A DNA stretch of 26,520 nucleotides from Hydnum rufescens UP504 (Eukaryota > Basidiomycota > Agaricomycetes > Cantharellales > Hydnaceae), in assembly GCA_014904985.1 (NCBI GenBank), contig MU129136.1, positions 64,941 through 91,460 on the forward strand. The letters run 5' to 3'. How positions within the stretch are numbered: the first letter of the stretch is position 1; each line of letters starts with the position of its first letter. Made by a program: the position numbers and the translations under genes. The notes beneath the pieces are model-generated. The model saw only the letters and a program-made list of their open reading frames with translations. It was not told where the DNA came from and ran no database searches. Of the stretch, positions 1 to 10,601 are shown one piece after another.

Positions 1-1
1 T

Positions 2-328
2 GCTCTCCCCTACAAGCAAGAGACCTTGGAAGAATTTCGTTCAATGGGCGCATTGGCAACAAGTCGCTCTCGTGTTAACAAAAAGCAGTCAAAGAAACAA
101 GGACGAATTGTGTACAGGATGTCCATCTATTTTAAGGACTACATGCTGGCACAAGAAGTCTTGGAGAGCACTCGGGCAAGAGCCAAGGCCCAGAATTATT
201 TGGGTGTTGAGTTGATAACGCTCCCCAGCATTGATTATACTCAAATTGGGTGTCCAACACTGGCCATAAGATTTCTCCATGAAGTTCATGTAAAAATTCA
301 TGCTATGGCCATGAGCTTGGTGGGATAG
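2..328 (+). CDS. 3' end of an unrecognised fungal gene (partial)
   Basis: An open frame enters from the left edge in frame 2 and runs to a TAG at 326-328, about 108 residues. It begins ALPYKQETLEEF, so the coding sequence clearly starts outside the window. The peptide is basic near its start (RSRVNKKQSKKQGR) and otherwise mixed, with no motif I can assign. No intron boundary is needed inside it. The opposite-strand frame at 89-349 is a shadow. The function is unknown. It could be an exon of a mobile-element gene, since everything around it is repetitive. I am moderately sure that it is coding and cannot name it. Confidence 0.4.
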   Translation, partial: ALPYKQETLEEFRSMGALATSRSRVNKKQSKKQGRIVYRMSIYFKDYMLAQEVLESTRARAKAQNYLGVELITLPSIDYTQIGCPTLAIRFLHEVHVKIHAMAMSLVG

Positions 329-349
329 CATTATCCACGAAGACCACAA

Positions 350-1330
350 GTGCTGCTATGAGTCTATTTGTCAGCCAAGGAATGGGGGAGCAACTGGAGT
401 GGGATCAAATAGCAATTATGAGCAGAGGCAGATAGATATATATGGGTAGGGGGTATTGGGTTGGTCCCGGGGGATCCTAAATGGGTCAGTGGGCTATCTG
501 GGGTTATCGGGCCTATCAGGGTCCTCACTGCACATTCAAATACTGTGGGTATTTGGGTGGGGATATTGGGTTAGGCCCAGCGGGCAGGGGGGGACCCTGA
601 ATGGCTCCACTATCCGGCGTTGACATTGCCCATTCAAATGGTGGGATTTTCCTAATTTGGAATCTGGATTCGCCCGGCGCTAGGCCATTTACTTTGGGCA
701 CTTCAACCACTGCTCCCCTTGGCCATTGCCATAAATCCAATTCTATTGACTGCTATACAAGGGGAAGCCTACATGGTTAATTCTATAAGGGCGATAGTAA
801 AGGAATACGAGGGCAATGAGATTTCTGTGGTTGCATGCAGGCTTCTTGGGCTCATCAAGGCCTCAGCACTACACGAGTGACGAGCACGATAAATTGGCTT
901 GCAGGGGTTAGGAGAGCATAAACATGGAATCAGAGGCTGATAGGGGCAACGGAATTTCTGGGGCTGCATTCAGGCTTGGCACCATGAGCAATGTGGTTTT
1001 TTGGTTGAATTGGCTGCAAATGCGAGTGGTAGGATGTAGGGGAATATGAGGGTTGATAGGTGATGAGATCTGGTCAAGGGCAGTGTGTAGGCGAAGAATA
1101 TGAGGTTGATAAGGGAACTGGGGTTTCCGTGGCTGTGTGCGGGTATGGCAAGGACTTGGGTTCAGCAGGAACTTGGTTATGTGAGGGGAGAGCTGTCGGT
1201 AGGTAAGGAATATGAGGCTGATGAGGGAGCTGTGGCTGCATGGTGCAGGCTGCTACAGTTTCTAAGTTAAATAGATCATGAGTGTTAAGAGAATACTATG
1301 AGAATAATGAGAGTGTATCTTACAGATGTG
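350..1330. repeat. Gene-free stretch with degenerate repeats
   Basis: No convincing gene. Two imperfect G-rich copies sharing GGATATTGGGTT-like cores lie at about 447-500 and 556-610. From about 780 to 1250 a loose repeat of roughly 100-130 bp recurs, recognisable by GGAATATGAGG followed by CTGTGGCTG, in four or five diverged copies. The short frames here are not supported by codon-level pattern or splice signals. The stretch looks like old, decayed tandem sequence. Confidence 0.4.
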
Positions 1331-1339
1331 ATATCATAG

Positions 1340-1745
1340 CCAAGCCCTGTGATCATGGTCGCTGACTAGGCCTCGAGAACGGCCCCTCGCGATAAGAGTT
1401 GTCGACTAGGCTTTGAGAATGGGGCCTTGCAATCAGAATTGCTGGCTAGGCTTCGAGAACGGGGCCTCACGACCACAGTTGCTGACTAGGCTTCGAGAAC
1501 GGGGCCTTGCAATCAGAGTTGCTGGCTAGGCTTCGAGAACGGGCCTCGCAACCACAGTTGCTGACTAGGCTTCAAGAACAGGGCCTCACAATCAGAGTTG
1601 CTGGCTAGGCTCCGAGAACAGGGCCTTGTGATCAGAGTTGCTGACTGGGCTTTGAGAATGGGGCCTTGTGACCACGGTTGCTGACTAGGCTTCAAGAACA
1701 GGGCCTCGCGACCATGGTTGCTGACTAGGCTTCGAGAACAGTATA
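1340..1745. repeat. 40-bp tandem repeat, array A (about 10 copies)
   Basis: A 40-bp unit containing GTTGCTGACTAGGCTTCGAG followed by AACGGGGCC and a variable TTGCAATCAGA or TCGCGACCACA end is repeated about ten times. Copies differ mostly by C/T and G/A changes. A unit of 40 is not a multiple of three and the frame rotates, so the frames across it are not genes. The same unit forms array B at 3335-3760, just beyond the 3' end of the KDZ pseudogene. Confidence 0.85.
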
Positions 1746-2383
1746 GAAGAAGGATTGGGAGCTCCGATGACTGTCAAATCAAACTCTGGTTCAGCCAGTG
1801 TGTAGATGGGAGACTGTATTTCTGTTTTTATTCAATGGGCTGGTTCGCTCTGATGGTTGATCACTCTCTAACAAGTTAGGTATGGTATTCAGTGGAGGAT
1901 AAGATTGTGGTATGGACTAGCTATAGTCAATGATATATCGTGGGATGCTTGTGAAAGGCTTATACGTGTTGTATTGAACTGTTTTACTGCTATTTGTGGG
2001 TACCTATTTGTGTCCTCCTGGTCAAAATGCGGAATCTAAAGAGGACTCTAGACTAGTTTAAGCTTGATTTAGTATGTCAATGTGTTTCTTTCTTCTTCTG
2101 ACTTAACTTTGTTTTTACTCACCTTTCCTTGGATGTCCAGCAACTCTAACCTTAGGTCCTGCAACTATCCTTGGCTCAGTATTTCGCATAGAGGGCTTCC
2201 AGTGACTTAGTCTTAACAACCTTGTATATGACTTAGCTCCAGATGGCTTTAGATCAGTACTCTCTTAAGATGCAAGCAGATTTGTAGACAGTAGTATATT
2301 CCAGTAGTGAGAAGATGATGGGGGGATACAGGAAAATCTACCAGCTTTTATACCTTTCTGAAGGTGGCTGTGTTTAAAGAATA

Positions 2384-2577
2384 TGACTCACTCCTAGGTG
2401 AGTCATATGTGAGAACAATAGGGTTGTCAAGGAGGGTGAGTCATTCATAAAGTGGTTGCATGATAGGTGAGTCATTCATAAAGTGGTTGCAAGATAGGTG
2501 AGTCATTCATGAACAGAACAAAAGGGTTGCTAAGAAGGTGTTATCTTTCATAAAGTGGTTGCAAGGAGGGTGAGTCA
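2384..2577. promoter_or_regulatory. Cluster of six TGA(G/C)TCA sites
   Basis: TGACTCA is at 2384-2390. TGAGTCA is at 2399-2405, 2437-2443, 2468-2474, 2499-2505 and 2571-2577. The first two form an inverted repeat with 11-bp arms (ATATGACTCAC and GTGAGTCATAT) around a 6-bp spacer. TGASTCA is the known target of fungal Gcn4/AP-1-type bZIP factors. Four of the sites sit in a local repeat with ATTCATAAAGTGGTTGCA-like flanks, so the cluster partly reflects repeat amplification. No gene start lies close by, so a regulatory role is only an inference. Confidence 0.45.
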
Positions 2578-2814
2578 TTCATAAACAGAACAAAAGGGTA
2601 GTCAAGGGAGTGTTATCTTTCTTATCTGTGAGGTTCTAGAAGTTATTTGTGGCAATGGGAGATGAAATCAAAGGATATTTCCGAGTTCTTGGAGATTAAT
2701 TTGTTTGTAGTCCAGTGGTTAAGATGTTTTTGTTGCTGGTTGATAATGGGGACAAGTGCATGGGATGGGATTTGATGCAGAAACAACAGTTTACATCCGT
2801 AATAGACGTTCTTG

Positions 2815-3240
2815 GTATCATTCGATGCGGATTTTTAACAGCTTTCTGGGCGCGGTGGTTCCGAGCAGATCCGGTGTAAACTGACAGAGAAATTCGTTTT
2901 TTACTGATGGGTGTTGATTCTGATAGTAATATTGTTCTGTAGAGTTCAGTTTTGATCTGTTCTTTGCGTGCTCAGTACCGTTGGATGCGGATTTTTTATA
3001 TCTTTCCAGGAGCGGTTGTTCTGAGAGGATTGGATGCGAACTGACGGAGAAATTCGTTTTTTACTGAAAATCCCAGATTTTGACAGTAATATTGGTCTGG
3101 AGAGTGCATTTCTGGTCCGGTCGACTTGTGTTTGGTACCATTCGAAAGGTATGAATCGTGGCTTTCCGATAGTTATATGGGTGTACCTCTCCGATCAAAA
3201 CTGACGGAGTTATAGAATGAATTCGATTTCTGTGCATAGC
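2815..3240. repeat. 160-bp tandem repeat, three diverged copies
   Basis: Copies begin near 2819, 2979 and 3138, each with a CATTCGATGCGGATTTTT-like start, a GAAATTCGTTTTTTACTGA-like middle and a TGACAGTAATATTG-like end. The third copy is the most diverged. There is no coding potential. It could be decayed LTR-type sequence, but no terminal TG...CA pair is evident. Confidence 0.5.
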
Positions 3241-3334
3241 CGTAATTGATTTCGTAATAGGTCACATGATCATTCCAATGGCTGGGATCAATGGATATTC
3301 GCATTTTCTGATACTGGATGTTTTTATCTTCCAC

Positions 3335-3760
3335 AATGGGACCTCACGACCATGGTTGCTGACTAGGCTTCGAGAACAGGGCCTTGCAATCAAAGTTGCT
3401 GGCTAGGCTCTGAGAACGGGGCCTCGTGACCATGGTTGCTGACTAGGCTTTGAGAACAGGGCCTCGCGACCACGGTTGCTGACTTGGCTTTGAGAACGAG
3501 GCCTTGCAATCAAAGTTGCTGGCTAGGCTTCAAGAACGGGGCCTTGTGATTCGGTTGCTGACTAGGCTTCGAGAACAGGGTATTGGGAGCCTTGCAATCA
3601 GGTTGCTGACTCAACTTCGAGAATGGGGCCTTGAGTTGCTGACTCAGATTCGAGAACAGGGCTTCGCAATGATAATTGCTGACTAGGCTCTGAGAACAGG
3701 GCCTCATGATGATAGTTGCTGACTAGGCTTTGAGAACGGGGTGTCACAATCACAGTTGCA
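3335..3760. repeat. 40-bp tandem repeat, array B (about 10 copies)
   Basis: The same 40-bp unit as at 1340-1745 occurs in about ten copies, one of them shortened and one carrying extra bases near 3580-3600. It ends about 130 bp from the stop codon of the KDZ pseudogene. A single diverged copy (GACTAGGCTTGAGAATGAGG) also occurs at about 8070-8090 on the other side of that pseudogene. Confidence 0.85.
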
Positions 3761-3887
3761 CTTCAAGAGAGAACGGTGTTGAACGTTCCTCATGTGACAT
3801 GTCAGACTCAACACCATGTATTAGTGCCTGAGAAAGAGAGTAAGTCCGAAACTATATACACATAGAAACTATCTACGGCACATAGGA

Positions 3888-6800
3888 TTACTTGTCAGGG
3901 TCTAGCCCATCATCACTCAGCAATTTATCCTCATCATTCTCAATCACACCCAACGAGAGCGATTTGTTCTTGTGCTTTTCTTCCAGCTCACACAAGACCT
4001 GGTCCTGAGGACTCGATAAGACGTTGTTCCAGAGTGACTGGAAGTGTTTTCGATGGGATTGCTGTAGAGATGCCTGACGGAGAGCGTATGCCTTGTTCCC
4101 CTCCAGTTGAGGTAGGGACAGGCCGGTTTGTGAGTGACTCAGGTCTATCCACCACGCCTCACGATGTTCGCAGAATGCTAGTACTTGACGCATCTCCTCA
4201 TGAAGAAGGAGGACTTCCTCCTGCCAGCGTTCTTTCCTTGCACGCAATTTCATCCATTCAACCCGCAGAGCTAAGAGGAATAATTAGTTGGGCAATGGAT
4301 TAATTGGGTCGCACCAAATACACCACCTTCATGGGTCTCATTATCGCCATTCCCTGCAGCAGACATCCAGATCCACGATAGCACCCGTGATCCCTCGCCA
4401 AGGTTCTGGGTATGGCTGTCTTGCTTGTCCTCAGAAATTTTGGGGTCAGATAGCATACGAATGTCCCAATCCCTGAGTTCCTTCAGTTGAGGGTCGATAC
4501 CGTCCAATCCCACGAGTGATATCAGAGTTTGACAAGACACTGTATACTTTGCGGCAATGCTCACAGTCTTGCATTTATCAGACTCGATGAGGGCCATTGC
4601 ATGAGTATGCATGTGTTGGCCTTGAACCATCTGCTTGTAATTCGTGAGGTGGGCCCGAATACACAACGAACTGCACAAGCTTGACAAAGCATCAAAGGCT
4701 TGGCCAACACACAACTTGACCTCAATATCCATGATCGTATTTTGCACGCGATATTCTGCAGGATCTGAGATGGAAGGAAGAGCTTAATGGTTTCGGGGTG
4801 GGAAGGCTTCTCGCATTCATCCTCAGAGGTAAGAAAACAGCATGCCTTGGGCATGTAGATCCTTTGGATATCACGGAATGTCTTGATGTGCTTGACCAAT
4901 GATAATCGCCATGATTCAATACTCGTCAGCGATGATATTGTCTCCATCGTACATTGGACATCCGATGCGAGTTTCCACCTATATTATGCAATTAGAAACA
5001 ATACTTTAAAATGAGCTTACAAACTTACTGTGTATCCTCAATATCTAAACCCATGATGATGAACACACTAGCACTGACATCATGCAATGACACACTGCCA
5101 TGATATAACGAGTCCCACTCCATTTCGATGAGTTCAAGGCATATTTGCGCCTGCGATTTATCTGAGAAGATATTAGAATTAGCACGAACGGAAATAAGAA
5201 AGACTTACTAGACAATGGTAAAGTATAGGGGTCTGGCTTAGAGGCATCAATCTCCCACTCTCACACCATTCGTTCCCACGTGCTGGCATCATCATCCGCT
5301 AGACCTTGTGTCAGCGTGTCATATTGTTCAAGATGAAATGCACTTTGGACAAGGGCATTGTGCAGTTTCTGAAGTAAGGAAGTGCCTATTGTACAGAGAT
5401 TAGAAATGCCAAAGGAAGAAGTGGCAAACTCACCAAGTGTCATTATCTTTCAATAGTTTAAGTCAGACCAAATGTCATCTAGAGTGCCGTGTCGACATCC
5501 AGAACCCATTTCTTTCATACTGTTGGCAGCAGGATTTATGCTGGACCAGTCTTGTTCAATACCCTCACTGTCTGTCCATCCAACCCCTGGCATCCAGTTC
5601 AAGGAAAATTGGGCATGGCCTTCAGGCTTGTGGGCCCCAAAGTGGAATTTGGGGATAACCCCCCTCAGAGTCGTAACGTTGGGGTCAATCTGGAATTCCG
5701 GGGGTAATGATGGAAGTCGACGGTGAAGCTTGGTGATCCATTGGCAAAATATATCGTACGAGATCGTAATACGTCCTAATTTTGTCCCCTGAAGGCTCGA
5801 AAACATAATATAATCCATGTTGCAAAACCTAAATCTGTCATTAGTGCTTGCATTGTAAAAACATAAGGAGAGGGCGAACTGCTCTCCTTTCTGCAAATCT
5901 CCAATGCTGTTGGGGCGAAGCAAGCCATGACAGGTGCATACAACGGCTCCAATGCCAGTTACTCGGAGTCCATCTGATTTTTTGGTATTTGCATGATCTA
6001 ATGCTGCAAACCCTGCACAGGAAGAAATCTGGGGAGATACGGATAAACAAACAAATGATCGCTCATAGCATGCACAAAACACTTACATCCTTTTGGGACA
6101 TATGTTTCAGCAAATACGTACTGTATGCTTGATCATCAACAAAGTACGCCCATCCGGTGCCTAGGCCAGGGTCAATGGAGCTTCGCACATGATTTTTGAG
6201 GCAGAAATTCGCATTGATAGCATATATCCCATCATACAGAAACCTTGATAGCAAGTAAGCATCAATTTTGTGACAGATTAGATACACCATACCTTTCCTC
6301 TTCCAGAGTGTTCATCCACTCTTCTGGAAGGTTCACTCCGGGCTTGGGGCATGCAGGACATATGACCACAAGTTTGCCAGAGGTGGTACCTAACATGCCA
6401 GATGGATCATTCCCACGACCAGCTCACTTGAGCATTTTCAAGTGCCTCCATTTGCGCACCATTCGACAAAAAGATTTGTATTTATTCTGAGTGTGCGTTA
6501 GTCAGTAAGGAGCAACGATCATTTGATTCATATTGCCACCATACCGGTACTGGGACTAATCCTGTGTTGTCAGTTAAATGTTCAAGCATGTCGTAGAAGT
6601 GGTGGATAGATATTTTTGATGAGAGAGAGAGAAGTTGATATTGATGTAGGACCTCAAACATAGCACACGACTTCGGCTGCAAAACCATGGACAGGAACCA
6701 ACGCCAGTGAAGGAGTTGAACATGATGGTGAGGTGCATTGGAACAGCCACAGAATGTGACATGAACACTATGAACTCCATTTGTATGGATGACAACGAAT

Positions 6801-7515
6801 GAAGATGAGGCATAAACTGGGACAGGACATTTCTGATACGCCAGATGACCTAATTGGACAGTGAGGCCAAGGCCCCTCAGTGAGGCATGCTCAAACATCT
6901 GGCCAGTCCACACCTGAGATCATCCATGTGAGATAAGGAAAAAATGAGACAGACATGCAGAACTTACTCGGATGTTGTGAAGAGGGAGATTTTCATGAAT
7001 GGCGAGAGTGCACTTGCAACACAAAAGCGCCCCTCCCAAACAGTCATTGCATCGATAAACCCTGCTCACACCTGGTTCCCAGCATAGGGGACACCCGGTA
7101 ACGACAAGAGCCTCGCCTCTCCCCTCTAGGAAAAGGAGAGAATCAAGATACTCTTGATGACACAGCACCCAGTCCATAAGCGGTCGGTCCTGTGGGGTGG
7201 AAATTCAGTTGAGAATTACACCAGGATACAGGAGATACACACAGAACCGGGGTATTTCTTTCGACGGGGGGCCGGCTTCTCCATGTGGTGCTCATACCTG
7301 ATGTTTACAGGTGCTCTGTCATCGGGCTCAGGAAAACCTGGTAAATCCTCCCAGGAGGCAATGTCGGCCGCCCATAAACGAATGTCTTTCTGGGTCTCTA
7401 TTGCAACAGATGCCTTGCTGAGTACATCCCTCTTGCTAAGAAGACTGTACCCAGGGCGGCCCCGACCACGTGTTGGCCTCATGCGGAAACGAATGTGAGT
7501 GACAGTGACCATCAC
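3888..7515 (-). pseudogene. KDZ-family transposase with CxC2-type cysteine cluster, nearly full length, broken
   Basis: KDZ DDE transposases catalyse cut-and-paste transposition and are abundant in Agaricomycetes. Reading from 7515 downward: a basic start (RPTRGRGRPGY); a CxC2-type cysteine region near 7180-6970 with CPLC, CNDC and CCKC; a conserved LERL/LTDNTGLVPVP-like block near 6560; CPACPKPGVNLPEEW near 6340; DPGLGTGWAYFVDD near 6150; AALDHANTK near 5990; SYDIFCQW near 5750; KFHFGAH near 5630; and GWTDSEGIEQDW with INPAANSMKEMG near 5560. The last blocks carry the usual acidic catalytic residues. A C-terminal coil (WMKLRARKERWQEEVLLL) follows near 4250, and the stop is at 3888. Several 45-70 nt introns separate the blocks, for example a donor at 5420s and an acceptor at 5375s. 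In-frame TGA codons lie at 6424-6426, 5450-5452 and 5261-5263, and the frame shifts near 4740. It is therefore inactive as sequenced. The exact start is uncertain. Confidence 0.9.
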
Positions 7516-8226
7516 GTTGAGTGACCATCACTACTGATTCGAGCACAGCACCACCATTAACAGAGGACACCGATGATCATATATTATTTGCAAATACACA
7601 TATTATTGAGTTGACTTTTGAGTTGTAGTTGTTGTAGTCAAACCAGGAAATTTGGCTTGGCTATAACCAAAATCAAAGAGGAGTCACCTGAACTCAAATA
7701 TCTGACATCATGTTGGACTGGAAACCGTTACAATTAGGGCTACCCAAAATTGTGTACTGAATATGCATAGATAGGTACTTGACCAAGTCTACAGGAATTG
7801 GCATCATTATTAAGGATTCAGAATTAAGAATTTATTCAGTGGGTACAATGTGGAGGAATCACAGCATTCAAGTGTCTATACATAATTAATAACATCCATT
7901 CATTAATTCATTCCAGTGAACCTCGATTGGCCATAATGTGGACCTTTGGGCCTTCAGCAACACCGAGAAAATCCACATGAAATTGAATGCAGGCATTTGC
8001 ATTGTATAGAGAGTATTGGTACAGAATTAGAGGATTGCCCATTTGGAGGGAGTGTGTGATCAACTAGTTTCATGACTAGGCTTGAGAATGAGGTATTTGA
8101 TATGGTTTGCAGAGGTCTTTGCTGTGGTATCATAATCATAGTCAGATCACCCAGCTGTGTCTATGATATCATTATCAGCGGAGTCACCTGAATACATGAG
8201 GATTTCAGTATTCACCGAATTCTTGC
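7516..8226. other. Intergenic spacer between divergent pseudogenes
   Basis: AT-rich, with no gene that I can support. It separates the 5' end of the KDZ pseudogene (-) from the start of the next gene (+), so it would have held both promoters. A lone copy of the 40-bp repeat core lies at about 8068-8094. No transposon end is obvious. Confidence 0.4.
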
Positions 8227-10230
8227 ATGGCTCGAGACTCATGGCCTGACAAAACCAGTCATGGTGACTTCTTCCGGAGCTTTGAGGCTCGTTTTAGGGC
8301 ATCAAAAAACCAAACTGCTCTCCTTCAACATATCTATGGCGAGTATTTCAAGAAGTATCCATGGAATTGTCTGCGTGATGCTGAACCGATCCCTGGCCAT
8401 GCATACCCCGAGGCTATTAATGAGGAAGAGAAAGAGTGTTCCATAAAAAAGACCAAGGAGGTAAGTCCAGGGCTGTGGAAATTAATCTCATCATGGGTTA
8501 ACTTCTATTGTAGGCCATTCTCATTTGGTTCAGGTGGAATTCAAGCAAACATGGCATCAACCAGAAGAGGCGCGAGAAGTGGAACGACCCTGGCAGAGCC
8601 CCTTCCGAGTCTGCCTCAAAGTCATCCAAGGATCCTGCCCCCTCTTCTTATCCACCAGACATTTGTCACACATTCAGGTCTATTTGAGTTTATACTACAA
8701 CTCGAAAATTGCACCACTCCTCGAAAAACAAGCTGCTCTTGACAGAGCCAGTTTTGCAGCTGCTGGCAAGAAATGGTCCAAGCTAGTCACACAGAACAAA
8801 ATCGCAGCTGAACTTTACATGAAGGAAACCGACGACGTGATTGCGGCTGTGGAGGCGGAGCGTGAGCGGCTCTACCAAGAAGAGCTCAAGGCTCGAAATT
8901 CAGAGGATGCCAATTGGAAAGCTAAGTTAGTGCTCTCTTTCATCTTTGATCCTCAAGTAACATCAGCCTGTAACTTCGCAGAGTTTTCAAGACCATGTTT
9001 CCAAGGCTCAAAGCCACGATAACCAAATTCTGTGAAGAAATGGGAGTATCGGCTTTGCTTTTCATTGGCAGCCCTGATCCGTTTACTCAGGATCTCTTCA
9101 TATCTCAGTACGCCATTATCTCATCAGATAATGTTTCCCAATACTAACTTGGTACTCAATCTCTCTATCATAGGATCCATGTGGGAACTGCTAACAAGGG
9201 AGAGGTATCGATGGATTATCTGGCCCATCAGTACCTGGCGTGTACTGGGACAGTCTTGCCGTCATATATGAAGTTCTTGGAAGCTAAATACAGTAAGTGA
9301 GGCCATGTGTCTCAGACACGTATGGTATACTAATCACCTCTATCTTTCATTGTAGAGTCTGCAACTATATCCTCAGTGGCAAGTGCTGCTGCCTCTACAC
9401 TAGGGGTATCCTCCTCATCCACGTCCCAATCCCATTTTGGGTTCACATCGGGCTCTATTTCCAAGAGTCATGATTTCTCGACAAACCACTTCGGTGCCTC
9501 GCCAAATGACTCATTCATCAACGACAGCAGAGCTGACAACCGCCAGGGTGACGACAATGACGATGTGGATCTAGCAAGTACCGATCACATGGGAAACGAC
9601 ACTACCATTGAACTCCCAACCACCCCACATCGTCCAAGCCCTCCTAAACTCAGCGCGGTGACTCCCGAGATAGAGAGGAGGTGTCATGCCAACATAGCAT
9701 GCAATGCTGCTATGATGGCTGAATGGGAGAAGGTAGCCAAAGAAACTGGGATCCCTAACGAGCTGAGCAAGGGCAAAGGTAAGAGAAAAAGGCATCAGGA
9801 AAGCGCTACTGCTTCTAGCAGTGGTGCGCCAAGAAAAAGGGTAAAGAGTGTTGGCTCAATCAGTATAGAACGTAGATGATTGGAGCGTATTATGGGTTCC
9901 CGCACATCGTCAATTCATTCACCATCCAGCAGTGTACCTCCACGATTCTCATCCACTGCACCCGGTTCCTCACCTGTGCCATTTTCTCATCTCTCTTCAC
10001 CCCAACAACCTGACCCACCTTTGCCCAGTGCCGATCGTCCCAATACCCTCAGTGTGGATCATCCTAATACCCCCAGCGCAGGTCATCCTGGTACCCCCAA
10101 CACGGATCATCCTGGTACCCCCAATGTGGATCATCCTGGTACCCCCAACACAGATCATCCTGGTACCCCCAACACGGATTGTCCTGGTACCCCCAACACC
10201 TTGGTCAGTCATCTAAGCCTACCTAGTTAG
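8227..10230 (+). pseudogene. Five-exon fungal gene of unknown function, broken
   Basis: Proposed exons are 8227-8460, 8514-8925, 8982-9107, 9174-9292 and 9356-10230. The four introns are 53-66 nt with GT...AG ends and CTAAC-like branch sites, and the joins are in phase. The N-terminus (residues 1-78) has FRASKNQTALLQHIYGEYFKKYPW, and the exon 1-2 join gives KTKEAILIWFRW. Next come a helical region (KWSKLVTQNKIAAELYMK, then VIAAVEAERERLYQEE) and FCEEMGVSALLFIGSPDP. The tail is Ser/Asn/Asp-rich with a basic KGKGKRKR patch, then Pro-rich with eight-residue DHPGTPNT-type repeats. The overall shape resembles uncharacterised repeated gene families of Agaricomycetes, but I cannot name it. Two lesions are visible: a one-base loss near 8673, needed to reach the VYLSLYYNSK frame, and an in-frame TGA at 9877-9879. 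The last residues and stop come from the terminal repeat that begins at 10202. Confidence 0.65.
10024..10200 (+). repeat. 24-bp minisatellite inside the pseudogene's last exon
   Basis: About seven copies of a 24-bp unit (CATCCTGGTACCCCCAACAC plus four bases) encode DHPGTPNT-like octapeptides. Because the unit is a multiple of three, the frame is kept. The first copies (DRPNTLSV, DHPNTPSA) are more diverged. Each unit carries a GGTACC, a motif that also occurs in the adjoining terminal repeat. Confidence 0.85.
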
Positions 10231-10271
10231 GTACCACTTCTGGGGCAGATAATGGTACCTAAGGAGGTCCC
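10202..10271 (+). repeat. Left terminal inverted repeat with nested hairpin
   Basis: It starts TGGTCAGTCA and contains TTAGGTACCA (10227-10236) and TGGTACCTAA (10253-10262), which pair around CTTCTGGGGCAGATAA. It ends in GGAGGTCCC. Its reverse complement matches 15375-15444 and 19095-19165 across most positions. Just inside, 10280-10370 has several GGCCGAAA / TGGCCGAAA copies, possible subterminal binding motifs. Confidence 0.75.
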
Positions 10272-10600
10272 ATCACTATTTCGGCCGAAATGGCCATTTT
10301 TATGATTTCACCTCCTGGCCCAGAATTGGCCGAAATGGCCGAAAATTGGCAGAAACTTGGCCGAAACTGGGACTTAGAGAGAATCTCAGACTTGCAGGAC
10401 AGCAGGCCATGCAGGCTTATCGGGGATAATCACCAGTATTTATTATTATATTCCCCCCTCTAGTGTTTCATTTATAGTTATTTATTTATTATCATTATCA
10501 CTCACCCCAGGTGGGGGCTGTTTTCATTTGGCAGTCTCATGTTTTGTTTTTGTTTTTATCAACTTATGTATTTATTTATTTAAAAATTCAATTAAAAAAC
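10272..10600. other. Subterminal region with GGCCGAAA motifs and TTA-rich tract
   Basis: It holds repeated GGCCGAAATGGCC motifs (10283-10370), a TTATTATTATA tract at 10441-10455 and ATTTATTTATTA tracts near 10480. The order (end repeat, TTA tract, C-run, module array) mirrors the right end at 15120-15449, which has a long TAA tract. No gene. Confidence 0.5.
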
Positions 10601-10601
10601 A

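Larger units (their letters stand above)
1746..3334. other. Gene-free spacer between the two 40-bp arrays
   Basis: I see no gene in this 1.6 kb. It contains an AP-1/Gcn4-like site cluster (2384-2577) and a three-copy 160-bp tandem repeat (about 2815-3240), listed separately. The remainder is AT-rich and unstructured to the eye. Being bounded on both sides by the same 40-bp array, it may be the interior of a non-coding repetitive element. Confidence 0.4.

Noticed and set aside
1513..1695. Small frames in the 40-bp arrays (also 3504-3707)
   Set aside because: The 40-bp unit is not a multiple of three, so the frames are rotating translations of a satellite with no conserved peptide.
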